The position numbers were made by a program, and so were the translations under genes. Positions 46,090 to 58,419 of a DNA stretch of 64,000 bases are shown in pieces. Source of the stretch: Botrytis cinerea B05.10 (Eukaryota; Ascomycota; Leotiomycetes; Helotiales; Sclerotiniaceae). The notes under the pieces were generated by a model, which worked only from the letters and a program-made list of their open reading frames with translations, ran no database searches and was not told the DNA's origin. The stretch spans positions 1,736,001-1,800,000 of the forward strand of contig NC_037315.1 in NCBI RefSeq assembly GCF_000143535.2, given 5' to 3'. Each line of letters begins with the position of its first letter. Position 1 is the stretch's first letter.

Positions 46090-49000
46090 GCTCCTCTAGG
46101 TAATTGCAATAACTATTGGCTTCATGCTTAATACCTGAAGGAAAATACCTGATTTACCTTGAGTTCCCAGATACAGATACAAATATATTCTTAAGAGTTG
46201 TAATGTATTTGGGAGTAATTCTTCATACATTAGTTCCTGGGTTCCAATGATGAGTATCCCATTCATTCTCTCACTCAAAATTAGTATTATTCATCGCTTC
46301 TGTCCCTTATAGAGTTAAGCACTCACTCATTGATCATCACTATTCGATTTCATATTTACCTAATTCGAAAATACATGAAGGAGGAAAGATTGGGGTCGAA
46401 AACTTCTTCTTCCCATTCCGTCTGGTCCCTTTACCGAGGCCAGTAAGGAACGGAACGATCGGCTAATCCCGCTGAAAACAGAATCAAAATGTGGAAATAT
46501 GCATTCTGTCAATTAGTTGTCAAGCAATAACATATAGAACTATAAACCTTAGACTTGATATGTATGATACATCTCATCTGAAGTTGTTTTCGTTTACTGA
46601 AAATCAGAATTAAAATTGTCCCAATACCTTGCAAATTACTCGATTCTCACCTCAAAATCCATCTTTAAGGTGATGGGCCAACTGCCCACTACCGGTCTCG
46701 GTACGGGCCGCCAACGATCTTCCGATATATATCGTCAATTTCGAACTACATGCACATCATATATGCAAAATGTGGGTCGTCCTTCTATCATTCCAGTCGC
46801 ATATCTGGCAAAAAAGTATTACCAGGCTCACGATGAACGTCACCTAATTACATTGTGACAGTCATTCATACCTCGAATCATCTGTTTTATCGATTTTCCA
46901 AGTCGATTTTACTGGTTTTGGTTCTTGCTATTCAATTGTGTTTTTATGAGAAGAATACGGATGGTGTAGCTACGGTCTATTAGGTTCTCAATGTCAAAGT
47001 TGTATTCTGTCTGCAGAGCTAGCTATTTATGTACAGGAGATGATAGGTCTCAGATAATGGCTATTGAAAGAGCTAGTCTCTTTTTCCTTCGCTTAGGTGA
47101 TGCATTGGTCATTGAAAGAAGTCATTCACCTACCAACACACAAACATCATTGTGGCAAGTAATCAAGGGAGCTTTGGAAACAGAATTGAAAAACACACAG
47201 CAGATCAACACTATCGGACTCTTCTGAAGCATCGTGTCGAGATTCGTAATCGTCCCTGGACTACGGATGAAGACAATCTTTCCGAAGGCTCAGGATGACT
47301 TGAGCATTTCAAACAGAAGATCTGACGCGAAATCTATTGTGCTTGTTCCGTCAGAAATGAAAGTACCATTGACTCTCGTCTGTGTATTTATATTCCGCCA
47401 TTCTGGGTGTGAAGAATACATCAATTATTATATTTGCATTTTTGAATGCACATCGAGGTCTTTCACCGTGTTGAATGCTATTTCACCACCCTCACACTTT
47501 TCGGGAAGAATCAAAATTGGGCACAGGATTCACAATATAAATCTTTCCTTACCGAAAAGCTCGGATTAAAATTGTTATTTCTGACTATGGGTCAGTATGG
47601 TTGATCCGATCACTCTTTTAGATAGCATGCTCGGAATGGGTTACTATCCACCCAAAATTCTGGGATGTATCAATTTCTAGCACTCTAATATTGTGGGATC
47701 GAGGCCTCGTGCTTAGATATGCTCTTCTTCATACTTTACTCCAGCATATTACCGAGCTCCTTATTTCGCTTTTGTTCCAATATCATTATTTAATCGAACA
47801 CCTCTACGTTTCAATTCTATAAACATCATGCGCGCAATCTTCTAGCACGCCCAAGTAAATTTTTTTTACTCTAACATCAAGCTTCTACTCGACCGACCTG
47901 CCATGCCATTACACCAAAATACTTCAGAATCTTATTCGTTTTCGCAGAACAAGCTATTTCAAGGGCCAAAACTCTCTGGTACATCGCCGATACTTAGAAT
48001 TCCCCGTTTTCTAGAAACCAATCAAATATTCCCGAATATTAAAAAATTTCAAATTCACATCTCCATCAATACCAGCCACAGAATCTCTTGGTCCTTTCTG
48101 TGCCATTCACTCTCATTCACTGGATAGCTACTTTGCTGAGTATATATATCAAACTCGAAATGTATGCAAAAAAAGAGTACTTTTATCTGTATTTCTCTCC
48201 TCGCAAGAGATGAGTATGAAATTCAAGGAAGCTGTACGGCCTGCTTCCGGAGACAAGGATTTTCACCATGAAATAGACGATAAAGAGCATACTATTAAGA
48301 TTAAAGAGATCGATAATTCATTCAGCTCGAGCCAGATGAAAAACTCAGCGGTATCTAGATTTACGATCCTTGTTACTTCAGAGATAACATGGACATAATA
48401 AAATCTAAGAAATAGTAAAAAGTGTAGAAAGCCACTATGATCTCATTCCATATAGCTATAATCGATCGGAAAGTCTATAGTATAGTATAGGGTATCTGAA
48501 CAAGCTGAAATAATGTACTACCCAATTTCTAGATAGATATTACCTATACTACTAACCATGTCTCTCGTTCACAGGTTCAAATTCCTCCCGAGTAGGTAAT
48601 CAGAGTAAGAGTGATATTCGTAGCATTGTCAAGTTCTCACCACATTCCCTAAGATATCGTGAGAAAAGGAAAAAAGAACATTCCATCTTGCATTCTTTCT
48701 CTACACCACCCTTAGCAATACCAACCCCCCCCCCCTTTACTTCTCTACCACCCCGCTTCCATCCCAGCTCACTACCCCACCAGTTCCCCAAACCATCTAC
48801 CAACCCCCAAAGAACCTCTATTCCTCTTTCCCTTGCCATCTATCCCTTTCTTTCCATTTGTCATTATATTCCCATACAACATAACACAACCCAAACATTC
48901 ACCTCTCGACCCCTTTCTCGCATATCCAAACCACAACTCTCCAATCCCTCTCCCACACAGCTCCAATTTCAAAATCCCAAAAAGCCATTCCAAGCCCACA

Positions 49001-49819
49001 GGCTAAGTAAGATGCGAACATCGTATCAAACTTACAGTACCTCGAAAATCCACTTGCGTAAGCGATATGATTCTACCCTTCCATCAGAACCAATCTCATC
49101 AACCCAGAAGTTCCCACCACCAACACCGTCAATGAAACCATGCAGTCAGCCATCCATCCACTTCTAGGAACCATACCACGGGATCTTACTCCAACTTGCC
49201 AATACGATAACTTTCACTGTATGTATAAGCTACATGGTCTCCGATAGAGCGTAAAAACTCACACAACATCCACGGTCGACTCAACAACGATATTTTAGTA
49301 GTAATCCCCGACGGAAAAAAAGCCGGGAAAGAAACAAAAGAAGCTTGATAGGCTAGCCGATACCACAAATCCCAGCCAGTATTCCTATTCTTCTCACAAA
49401 ATCTCTGTACCAAAAACACGCAAAGTCATAAGCTTAAGTCTTTCCCAATACCAAACTCGGAAATTTCGCATATTATGATATTATCTATTTAGTATCAGCT
49501 GCGAGTATGCACTATGCACTGTGCGAGAGAAAGAAATGTAGAGATCCCAGCATATCCCGAAACGAGAGCTTCTCTCCGGATTCGAGCATTGTTTAGATAG
49601 ATAGACAACTCGATTTATTCTGTGCTCGGAATCCCATTTCTCCAGGGTCTTCTCACGCGTTGTTGTTATGTTGGAGATTCGTTTATATACAAGGAAGAGA
49701 TGAAGGAGGATATGTCAGTTGTATATATATATATATACTATCGTCCATCCATCCATCAAGCTTTCCACCTAGTTGTCCAGAGAGAGAATCTCCACAGAAT
49801 CCTGGAGAGTGAAATATCA

Positions 49820-49845
49820 TTTTCTTTCTTTCTTTCTTTCTTCCA
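49820..49845 (+). repeat. TTTC microsatellite
   Basis: About six TTTC units in pyrimidine-rich non-coding DNA, with a TA dinucleotide run at 49721-49737 just upstream. Confidence 0.8.
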
Positions 49846-50350
49846 TTCTTTCATTCTTGTTCTGATTCTCATCCTCACCCTCACTCCTATTAAATCATAC
49901 ATATAAACAAACATCAACCCCTCACCCCAAAATCCAAAATCTCATTTATCAATCATCAACACCTCCCCCTCCAGAAGAGAAACTGCCCCAAACACCTCCC
50001 AAGATCCCCACCCAGACTTCCCCAAATTCAAAAAATACCCAAATAATCAACCCCATATACACATATACACAAATACACAAATAATCCACACCACACCCCC
50101 AAACAAAAGAACAAATCCAAATTTCCCACTCTTTCTCCCGTCCACCCACCCCTCTGAAAGAAATGAGATGAGATGCGATGAGATGCGATGAGATGAGACG
50201 AGGAGAATAACTCATCGATAGACGATATTCTCAGAGAGCTAGCCAGCCAGCCAGCCAGCTCTGTCTTGTATTATCTGGTTATGGAATTCTTATATTATCT
50301 ATTTGTCTATTTGTTTCAGATATTATGTTCTTATTTACGAATAGATGAGT

Positions 50351-50437
50351 AAATAGATAAATAGATAAATAGATAAATAGATAAATAGATAAATAGATAA
50401 ATAGATAAATAGATAAATAGATAAATAGATAAATAAG
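50351..50437 (+). repeat. TAAATAGA octamer microsatellite
   Basis: Roughly ten perfect tandem copies of an 8-bp unit, the longest pure repeat in the window. Confidence 0.9.
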
Positions 50438-50861
50438 TATATAATAATAATCCCCCTCTATCCTCTATCCTCTATATTCCAAACATAAACATCAACACAA
50501 ACCCATCTACTTCCTCCACTACAAAAATGAGAGTCATCATCCATCATCCATCATCCATCTCAACATCAACATCAATATCAACATCGCCTATATAAACATA
50601 TATACATTCAAATAAACAAACATCCAAATAAACAGATAAACAATCGTCTCATCTCATCTCATCTCACATTATTATATCTATATCTATATCTTCTAATCTC
50701 CATCCATTCATCCATCCATTCATCCAACCACAACTTCCCAATCAAAGATACACACACACATCCAAAACAAATATCGAAACTTTCAAGTACCTATCTAGAT
50801 ATTCCCGTTCCAAACCCCAATCCCATTCCTCCGAATTTGAATTCGAATTCTAGTCCGAGCC

Positions 50862-50919
50862 TACCAATACCAATACCAATACCAATACCAATACCAATAC
50901 CAATACCAATACCAATACC
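50862..50919 (+). repeat. TACCAA hexamer microsatellite
   Basis: Nine to ten perfect tandem hexamers. The apparent Pro-Ile frame over it is only a translation of the repeat. Confidence 0.9.
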
Positions 50920-51053
50920 TGCTCTCATCTTCCTATCTTATATCGTACCAGAAGTTCAATATCTACAATACATACATACACCCAATTCCACTTGCAACGA
51001 ATTCTTAAGATTCTTCTCACATTGTGATTTATGACACATACATATACACATAC

Positions 51054-51108
51054 ATATCCATACCCATACCCATACCCAATCCAATCCAATCCAATCCAAT
51101 CCAATCCA
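51054..51108 (+). repeat. Compound CATACC / CCAAT repeat
   Basis: CATACC hexamers (about 51054-51075) pass directly into six CCAAT pentamers (51076-51107). Confidence 0.85.
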
Positions 51109-52323
51109 TATTCAAACCCAACCCAAACCCAAACCACCTAGTACCAAAGTCCGTGCTTCCAAACAGATCAATTGAAGCAGTGAAAAGCGAGCGGAAAGCG
51201 GAAAGCGGAAAATTTCTCAGAAGCGACACTAGTATAACCTAGGTGGTTAGAGGAGAGAGGTACTTGCCCGAAGCGGAGAGTTTTGTGTATTGATATTGGC
51301 GATGATATTGATGTTCTAGAATTAAAGATCTTGATTCATAGGAGAATAATGGTGAGGATCTGTTGGGATGCATGTGGGGAGGATGTACGTATACGGAAGA
51401 GAATGAAAGGATCAGTCAATTCAACTCTACGAATAATCTCACCGGCTAGCAGACGATCATCATGTCGTGATATTCCAATAATAATCTGATTAGATACGCA
51501 GGTACGTGAGTACACTGCTTTACATCCTCGAATCTTTCAAGATGCGATTGGAGTCTCGATGAGCAAACCCCATGTAAATGAAACACACGTGACGATTTCC
51601 ACGTGTTTGATGTGAGAAGTGTGCGTTGCATGCATGAATGAAGGTCAAGACTCTTTGTTTCACGGTACTATTATGCAGGCTGCCGACTTGGGATATCCAT
51701 CTCACTTGAGAAGGGGACGGGAGTTGGATGTTTATATTGTTGCTTGGGTAACGGTATATGGAAGATACATGTATTTTCGTTCCACACTTGTGAAATTATG
51801 CGTAGGAATTTGGGTAGGTATTTGGTTGACGTGACGCAATACTGATACTTGGACGGAATGGAGTTAAATCATGATCTTCGTATTCTTGTGGACTCTCCAA
51901 ACCCTAGCAAGGAAGGTAATGAATGCAGGTGATGATTAAATGAAAAATGTGTTGGTATATAGACATCTCTTTCACATTTGCTACCGCCATCTCGTATCGT
52001 TTCGTATCGTCCTGCCGTTTGGAGCAAATGATAAATGGAAAGGAAGGCTGTGTACCTGGGTACTAAATAGATGGTTGAAGTTGGGTCTAGAAAATCCAAA
52101 CTTCCTTCCCACATAAGGAGGCTCATCCCAATATCACACGGGTTGGTAAGCTTTTAGGATTTCTAAGAATAGGTCCAGATTCCACATGGCCCATACTTTT
52201 TGTGTGGACGAGGTGCTTCCGAGCCCCCTTTGCTGAGCGGTTTCATGGTGCATTGTGTATCTCAATCAATTTGGCCATGAGGCTTCGAGATGTAGAAATT
52301 GGGATCTGTTGCAGGATGAAGTC

Positions 52324-52343
52324 GAGAGGGAGAGGGAGAGGGA

Positions 52344-52380
<37 letters not shown>

Positions 52381-52392
52381 TGTGTGTGTGCG
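52324..52392 (+). repeat. Compound GAGAGG / GA / GT microsatellite
   Basis: GAGAGG hexamers give way to a pure GA run, then a GT run. Confidence 0.9.
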
Positions 52393-53271
52393 TGTTATGT
52401 AAGCGGGGAGACCTAGACTGGTGGACACTAGGTAGGAAAAGAGAAGCGTAATGTTTTATCGTTTTATCGTTTTATCGTTTCATCGTTTCATCACAAGCTC
52501 GCATGGTTGCAAGGGCGGAACGAGCTATGTTACAACCTAGTCTATACTCAAGCACCCTTCGTACATGTACGAGCATGGATGGATATGTGTACATGTAAAT
52601 AAATTCACACATGTTGTCCCTCTGCTGGCGACCCCCCAACAGCAAAGTACGAGCGCGGCGAGGCAAGGCAAGGCGAGGCCAAGGCTGTGTTTGGCGCGCC
52701 AAAAGATGCGGCATAACGTAATGGGCCCTTCTCCAGGGGGGGCATTGTTCGTCACACTCTGTGCTGCCCTCAGATCGCAGATAGCTGGTGGGATGGTTAA
52801 ATTGGAAAGACATTTCGTATGATAAAGTTTCCGAGTTTGATGAAACGGTCAACGGTTCACGGTTCACGGACAACCCAGGCCCGGAAGGGATTGAGACGAT
52901 GGACCACCAGACATGATTGAGATGACTAACAGCATGCACACAGTGGCTGCTTCCTTCGCACGCCGATGGACGATGTGATTCGTGTGTATCAGATGTCGGA
53001 CGGTCGGGATTCTCGCGGTGTTCAGGTGGTGATTGGAATCATGGCATATTAAAATGAGCCTTTCTTGGCAGCATTTCCAAAGATTAAAAGAGTCGTCAGT
53101 CAGTCCGTCAGCTCGGAGTCGCTTCTCTGTCGGTTCACAAAGCACATTTGGCGGAGTTATTAGTCGTGCTGATGATAAGTAAGTCCGTCGGTATTGTGGA
53201 CATGTTTTCCTTCTGCTTCTCCTGGTGTCGAGAGATGCGGGTGATTATTAAAGACATTAATTTGGGGGAGT

Positions 53272-53385
53272 CGTGTGTGTGTGTGTGTGTTCTGTGTGTG
53301 TTCTGTGTGTGTGTGTGTGTGTGTACTGTGTATATGTGTATGTGTATGTGTAGATGCAGATGCAGATGCAGATGCAGATGCAGAT
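53272..53385 (+). repeat. Compound GT / GATGCA microsatellite
   Basis: Interrupted GT runs (53272-53350) are followed by five to six GATGCA hexamers (53353-53385). Confidence 0.9.
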
Positions 53386-54621
53386 CGATATCGTGGGAGA
53401 GGGGGAATAATAAGATGCAGCTGTCTCGCAAGACACTTTTGATCATGACCTACCTGGTGTGCGCGATGGCATGGCGTGAAATGGATAATATGGACGGATG
53501 GGATGGGATGGGATGATATGAAATGGATAATCGGGGCCAGCTGCACAGCCTCCGTTACCACTTATTCCGATTATTATTGCAGCGCACTCACTCTCGCACA
53601 CCTTCAAATGCATCTTCATATTCCCATTCCCTACGACTTCCAACCAAGCTGTGACCTCCACCACTCTCATCCTCTCACCCTCTCATCCACCTTTCCACCT
53701 TTCCACCTTTCCACCTCCGACCTACTAGGGATACTGGGCATCATCATCTCAACTCTCTTCTTCCTGCGCTCCCTCTCCCTCTCCCTCTGAAGATCATTGG
53801 TGAATCCAACCACAATCCACAAACATCCATCCATCCAAACCAACAATCCTTCCACACATACATTCCCTACCAGACCACGCATTTACAACGCCGCAGTCCA
53901 AAAGATCCGCGCTCACTGCATTCCACTATCTTTTCCCTTGACCTTTTGGTATTCCTTGTCGTTTACTTTACTTTACACCTTTCGTTTCTTACCACACACT
54001 CACTCTTGTTTGTTCTCTCTGCCGTTTCCTCTCGTCCAATTGTCCTCGAAGCCTTCTCCCCCTCCCCCTCCCCCTGGCGTCCTCGACCGTTTTCGACTTT
54101 TCCAAAACTTCTTCTTCATGCACTGGTCTGCTACCTAGATTTCCGTTTTCCCTTTAGGCAAATCCAACTATTCACAAATTGTCGCAACGTCGCACACTCA
54201 TCCATCGACCTTTTACCGTTTGTACAGAAAAAGCGATTCGATTACCTTTGATACCCGTTGGAGCGAGCGATACAGTCACCATTCAGATTTAGAATAAATC
54301 AATTCCTTTTCACTAAGATACCCACCCTTTGTACACGCCGGTCTTCAAAATTCGGCCCATAGATTGATCTCTTGTTGGACCCTGAAACCCACAGTCGCCA
54401 TTGCCTCACTTTCTTTTCGCTGTGATCCATCCACAAATTTACACACCCTTTCCCATTACCACAACGACTACATATTATAAAGATACCGAAGGATAGAGAT
54501 ACACTAGGATTATTGGGGACACTTGGAAATCGACAAGACATAAAAACATACAACCTGAGCTGGCGACGACGGTGCTCGAGTTGTCGAGCTGTTGAACAGT
54601 CGATCGACAACCACCGCAGTT

Positions 54622-56604
54622 ATGTTCATCAACACAACATGCAATGCGACGCTGGATGATATGCGAAGTATGATTTCTCTCCACCCCATAAATAGGAAAG
54701 AATACTGATGATGATGGTAGTTGGGAAGTCGGAAGAAGTGTTGGTAGGAAATCTCACATTCCATGATTTGGGCATAGTAATTTCCGCGGCGACGGCCTTG
54801 ATCGCCATCCTTCTCTCGCTATATCTCATGTGGATGCATGCCATGCATTATACAAAACCCTATGAGCAACGACAGTATGTGTTTTCAGGCATGCACTCTA
54901 TGCATATATACTAATCCTCGGTAGCATCATCCGCATCCTTTTCATGGTTCCGATTTATTCATTGGCGTCGTTCCTTAGTTTTTGGCAATATTGGCATGAG
55001 ATATATTATAGTGTGATATCAGAGTGTTATGAAGCATTCGCCATCGCGTCTTTCTTTGCCCTCTTGTGTCACTATATTGCTCCGGATCTTCACAACCAAA
55101 AGATTTACTTTCGAACGGCCGTTCCGAAGCCATGGGTTTGGCCTGTCACTTGGATGAGGAAATGTTGTGGTGGTGATAATGGTCCTTGGAGAACACCAAG
55201 AAGTGGTTTGACATGGTTCAACATTGTATGGGTTGGTGTCTATCAATATTGTTTTATTCGGGTCACCATGACCGTTTTAGCGGTTGTCACTGAATATTTT
55301 GGCAAATATTGTGATTCTTCGGATTCTCCAGTATTTGCTCATATCTGGGTAATGTCCAATTTTTTTTAATTTTTTTTTTTATGTATTACAATTGAAGCCC
55401 CGCTAACTGTTTGATTCTTTAGATTCTGGTCATTGAAGGTGCCGCAGTAACAATCGCCATGTTTTGCCTTATTCAATTCTACATTCAACTACGTACTGAT
55501 CTTGCTCCACATAAACCTTTCCTTAAAGTCATGGCTATCAAAGCAGTCATCTTTCTATCATTCTGGCAAAGCTTTGTCATTAGTATTCTGATGTCATCTA
55601 CCTTGGGCATTGTCTCGCCAACCAAATATCTAGCATATCCTGATCTGAAGATTGGCATCCCTAATATGTTACTCTGTATCGAAATGGCCATCTTCTCGGT
55701 TTTGCATTTGTTCGCATTTCCTTGGAGACCGTATGCTTCAGACGCGACACCCGTTAAATACCCAAGTGCATCCAGTGATCATTTAGAGCCTATTGGTCCT
55801 AAGCAAGGCGGTCCTCTCGGAATAATGGCTTTCGTTGACGCTATGAACCCATGGGATTTAGTCAAGGCATTTGCTCGAAGTATGCGTTGGTTGTTCGTAG
55901 GTGTCAAACATCGAGAGGCCGACTCTTCTTACAAACCAGCCACTTTCAATCACGAAAATGACATGTCTCTTCAATCTACAAACTCGGAACCAGATACATC
56001 ATACAAAGGACGAGATGATGGTTTACCGATTGCCAACGAGTATAGACAGAATACCTTCAGTAACAGTAAAGGAGCTATGGAAGGTGAGGAAGGAGTGGGT
56101 CTAATTGATAACGCACAACCTAACCCTACAAACCTCAACCATTCAGGCTATATTCCAGCAGCTCAACGTTATAACTCCGAAGGATTGGAAATTACCACGA
56201 ATGGTGCGCGATACAACAACCCGGATCGCCTGATTACAAATAATCCAAGTCCCGGTTCAATGCGGAGGCAGGAGAATCCTATTGGAATTGCAGTAACTGG
56301 GGAACCAGAACCATACTTGACTCAGGTAGCACAAACACCATATGTTACACGTCCGGTATCACCATACAGCGTACGACAACTATCAGAGCCGGAAAGATTT
56401 CTCGAACAAAAACGAGCTCAACGAGCTGCAGAAAGAGCTGCACGAGATCAAGCTGATCAAGAAGCACGTGAGCGAAGTTTAGCGCCATCAGAACAATGGG
56501 CTAATTCAAGACGGCCCATACACCCAAATGAGCCACCGAGCCATATTCATAACGCATTATGGGGACAACAAACGCAATCACCCCCGAACACGGATAGATA
56601 TTGA
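54622..56604 (+). CDS. DUF300/TMEM184-like (Ost-alpha type) membrane protein
   Basis: Exons 54622-54667, 54721-54874, 54925-55348 and 55423-56604 encode 601 aa. All phases agree, and introns carry TACTAAT or GCTAACT branch sites. The luminal-looking N-terminus with NxT/S sites is followed by seven hydrophobic spans. Family landmarks are YTKPYEQRHIIRILFMVPIY, the SFLSFWQYWHEIYYSVISEC helix, YEAFAIASFFALL, NIVWVGVYQYCFIRV, KVMAIKAVIFLSFWQSFVIS and LLCIEMAIFSVLHLFAFPWR. The 240-residue cytosolic tail is polar with a charged ERFLEQKRAQRAAERAARDQ helix. Related proteins are tied to organic solute transport or vacuolar/endosomal traffic; the fungal role is not established here. It faces a 14-kb upstream gap and has a long leader. 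Confidence 0.9.
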
Positions 56605-57602
56605 TAGGGAAAGATTCACGGCCTATTGTACAAAACTTTTTTAACAAACCAATTCGATATGCGTCTCATCCAAAATTGGGAAGCTTCAATGGACGCTTAT
56701 TGCATGTAACACTGGGAATGGGAATAAACTTTCATGGAAAGGGCGTTAGGCGTAGTTTTTTTGATGAGGGTAAATTATGATTTGATGCGCTTGCGCCAAT
56801 ATACATTCGTGTGGCATCTGCCTGGCTTTTTTTTTTTTGTTTTTTTGAAGGGGTTGGGTAGGCTGGTTGTGTATGGTGGCTGTATAATCAGCGACAACGC
56901 AAAGTTCATTTGTTATTTGTGAATAGGAATGGCTCCAAAGGCTCAGGGGGGTATTGGAATATGGTAATTATTGAGCTGGATTCATGTGGAATGCCAGGTT
57001 AGGCGTTTTCGAGATTGAAAATGTTACTTTGGGTTCATACCAATTTGTAACATGTCAACTCGCGGGGTGGGAAATAAACATGGTGGGAAGGGAATTTGAA
57101 ACTGTGTGATAGTTAAATAGTAAACTGTTTGAGGAACTTTATAAATGATGCAATTTCTGGTGCTTGAATTGTTGTGAGATTCTAGTGGGATAGTGATGAT
57201 GTGTAAGGGATGAAATTATTCTGAATTCAAGATATGTGATGAGGTGGTGTTTGTGTCCCCTTTTTGAATAGTTGGTTAGGCGGAAATAGATGAGGCTGCC
57301 ACCAATGTTGAGATGTGCAATAGAGGATCTTCTGGTAAGCTGGTTTGTTATTGAAATTCTTGGTCGAGTTCTTAAGTGCTTGGAGTGTTTTGCGGTGGGT
57401 GGTATTTGGGAGTGCGTCATCCTTGGATGTGATTGATTGGTGGGTGGGGGAAAAAGGGGAGGGAAATCTTTCGATTTTTTCTCGCTTGTTAGTTACTTGG
57501 TCGCGTGGACTAAGATTAGGATTGACTAATGTATATAACTCAAACGGGATTCATCTCGTCTCATCTCATCCCTTCGATTGCATTGCATTGCATTCCTAAC
57601 CT

Positions 57603-57706
57603 ACATTCCACATTCCACATTCCACATTCTACATTCTACATTCTACATTCTACATTCCACATCTCGCGTCGAGTATGGTGGGATGAGTTGAGTTGAGTTG
57701 AGTTGG
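57603..57706 (+). repeat. ACATTCC/ACATTCT heptamers and GAGTT pentamers
   Basis: About eight heptamers (57603-57662) are followed by four GAGTT pentamers (57684-57706). Confidence 0.85.
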
Positions 57707-57781
57707 GTATGAATATACATTCTTCCCATCTATCTACCTATCTGTCCATCTATTCACTAGACGATTGACTTTTCACTCAAG

Positions 57782-57783
<2 letters not shown>

Positions 57784-57818
<35 letters not shown>

Positions 57819-57926
57819 CTTTTATTTTATTCCTCTCTATTTGTTTATCGATTTATATATATACATCTACATCTACATCTACATCTATTCATCACTCATC
57901 ACTCATCACTCATCACTCATCACTCA
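57784..57926 (+). repeat. CT run, ATCTAC and CATCACT repeats
   Basis: A CT dinucleotide tract (57784-57816), four ATCTAC units (57864-57888) and five CATCACT units (57889-57926). They lie in the presumed promoter/leader of the gene at 58057. Confidence 0.85.
57854..57863 (+). promoter_or_regulatory. TATA-like element
   Basis: TATATATATA about 195 bp before the knottin-like ATG, within repeat-rich DNA; only a candidate. Confidence 0.3.
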
Positions 57927-58056
57927 AACCTCACACACCATTCAATAACCCCATTCATCATACGAAATCCATCGTAAATTCACAACTCAACAAAAAGCAA
58001 AAAAAAAAAAAAAACCACAGTTGCGTTTCCGAAACTATACTCGCGCGCGCGGTATC

Positions 58057-58419
58057 ATGTCTCGATTCCCTTGGTACCGATCTGGTGCTGCTATCTTTGC
58101 TTTCTTGACTCTGGGTTTCGCTGTTCAGGGGGCACTTTCGGTGGGGGTTTTTTTTTGGTTTCTTCTTCTTCCTTGATTTGCCACTTCTCCTCATTTTCAC
58201 TCCCCCCCCCCCAAAACCAAATCCCTCACTAACACACCCTCCCCCCTTTCACAGCAACGCAAAATCTGCATCGCTAAAGGAGAAGTCTGTCACCAAACGG
58301 GCGAAACATGTTGTGATGGGTTTAAATGTGCGCTTGCGCATGGGGGGAAGGCGGATGTGGGATTTTGTACTGAGAGTGGACTTTTGTTGCAGGATTATTA
58401 TCAGATGGGGTTGCCATGA
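58057..58419 (+). CDS. Small secreted six-cysteine protein with cystine-knot spacing
   Basis: Exons 58057-58140 and 58255-58419 with a phase-0 intron of 114 bp (GTGGGG donor, CACTAAC branch, CACAG acceptor) encode 82 aa. Neither exon is long enough to stand out alone. Residues 1-28 are a signal peptide (hydrophobic GAAIFAFLTLGFAVQGALS). The mature part of about 54 aa has exactly six Cys, spaced Cx6Cx6CCx4Cx12C, which fits the inhibitor cystine knot scheme. CCDGFKC is the knot centre. It ends with a Cys-free tail (QDYYQMGLP). The profile is that of a fungal effector-like or antimicrobial-type secreted peptide. No homologue was recognised and function is unknown. Confidence 0.8.

Larger units (their letters stand above)
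40329..54621. other. Very long interval without a confident gene, between outward-facing genes
   Basis: About 14.3 kb lies between the start of the Zn2Cys6 gene on - and the start of the DUF300 gene on +. I found no gene that I can defend. Weak coding-looking frames are at 45757-46089 and 44163-44421 on -. From about 48.7 kb the DNA becomes pyrimidine-rich on +, and many unrelated microsatellites follow (entered separately). The last kilobase before 54622 is likely 5' leader, with short upstream ORFs such as the one at 54117. Confidence 0.55.
56605..58056. other. Intergenic with clustered microsatellites
   Basis: Contains the 3' region of the DUF300 gene and the leader of the knottin-like gene. 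No other gene was seen. Simple repeats are dense from 57595 to 57930. Confidence 0.6.

Noticed and set aside
48541..48600. tRNA-like 3' part (GGTTCAAATTCC with TACCTA..TAGGTA)
   Set aside because: No D or anticodon arm could be fitted and the stem spacing is wrong.
48688..49167. 159-codon Pro/Ser/Thr-rich frame
   Set aside because: It is a product of the G-poor pyrimidine-rich tract, in which stop codons are rare on that strand.
50345..51110. CRISPR-like regularly spaced repeats
   Set aside because: The arrays are uninterrupted short tandem repeats without spacers, in a eukaryotic genome.
53148..53561. Frames of 100-133 codons across GT/GATGCA repeats
   Set aside because: They are pure translations of microsatellites (poly Cys-Val, His-Thr and so on).
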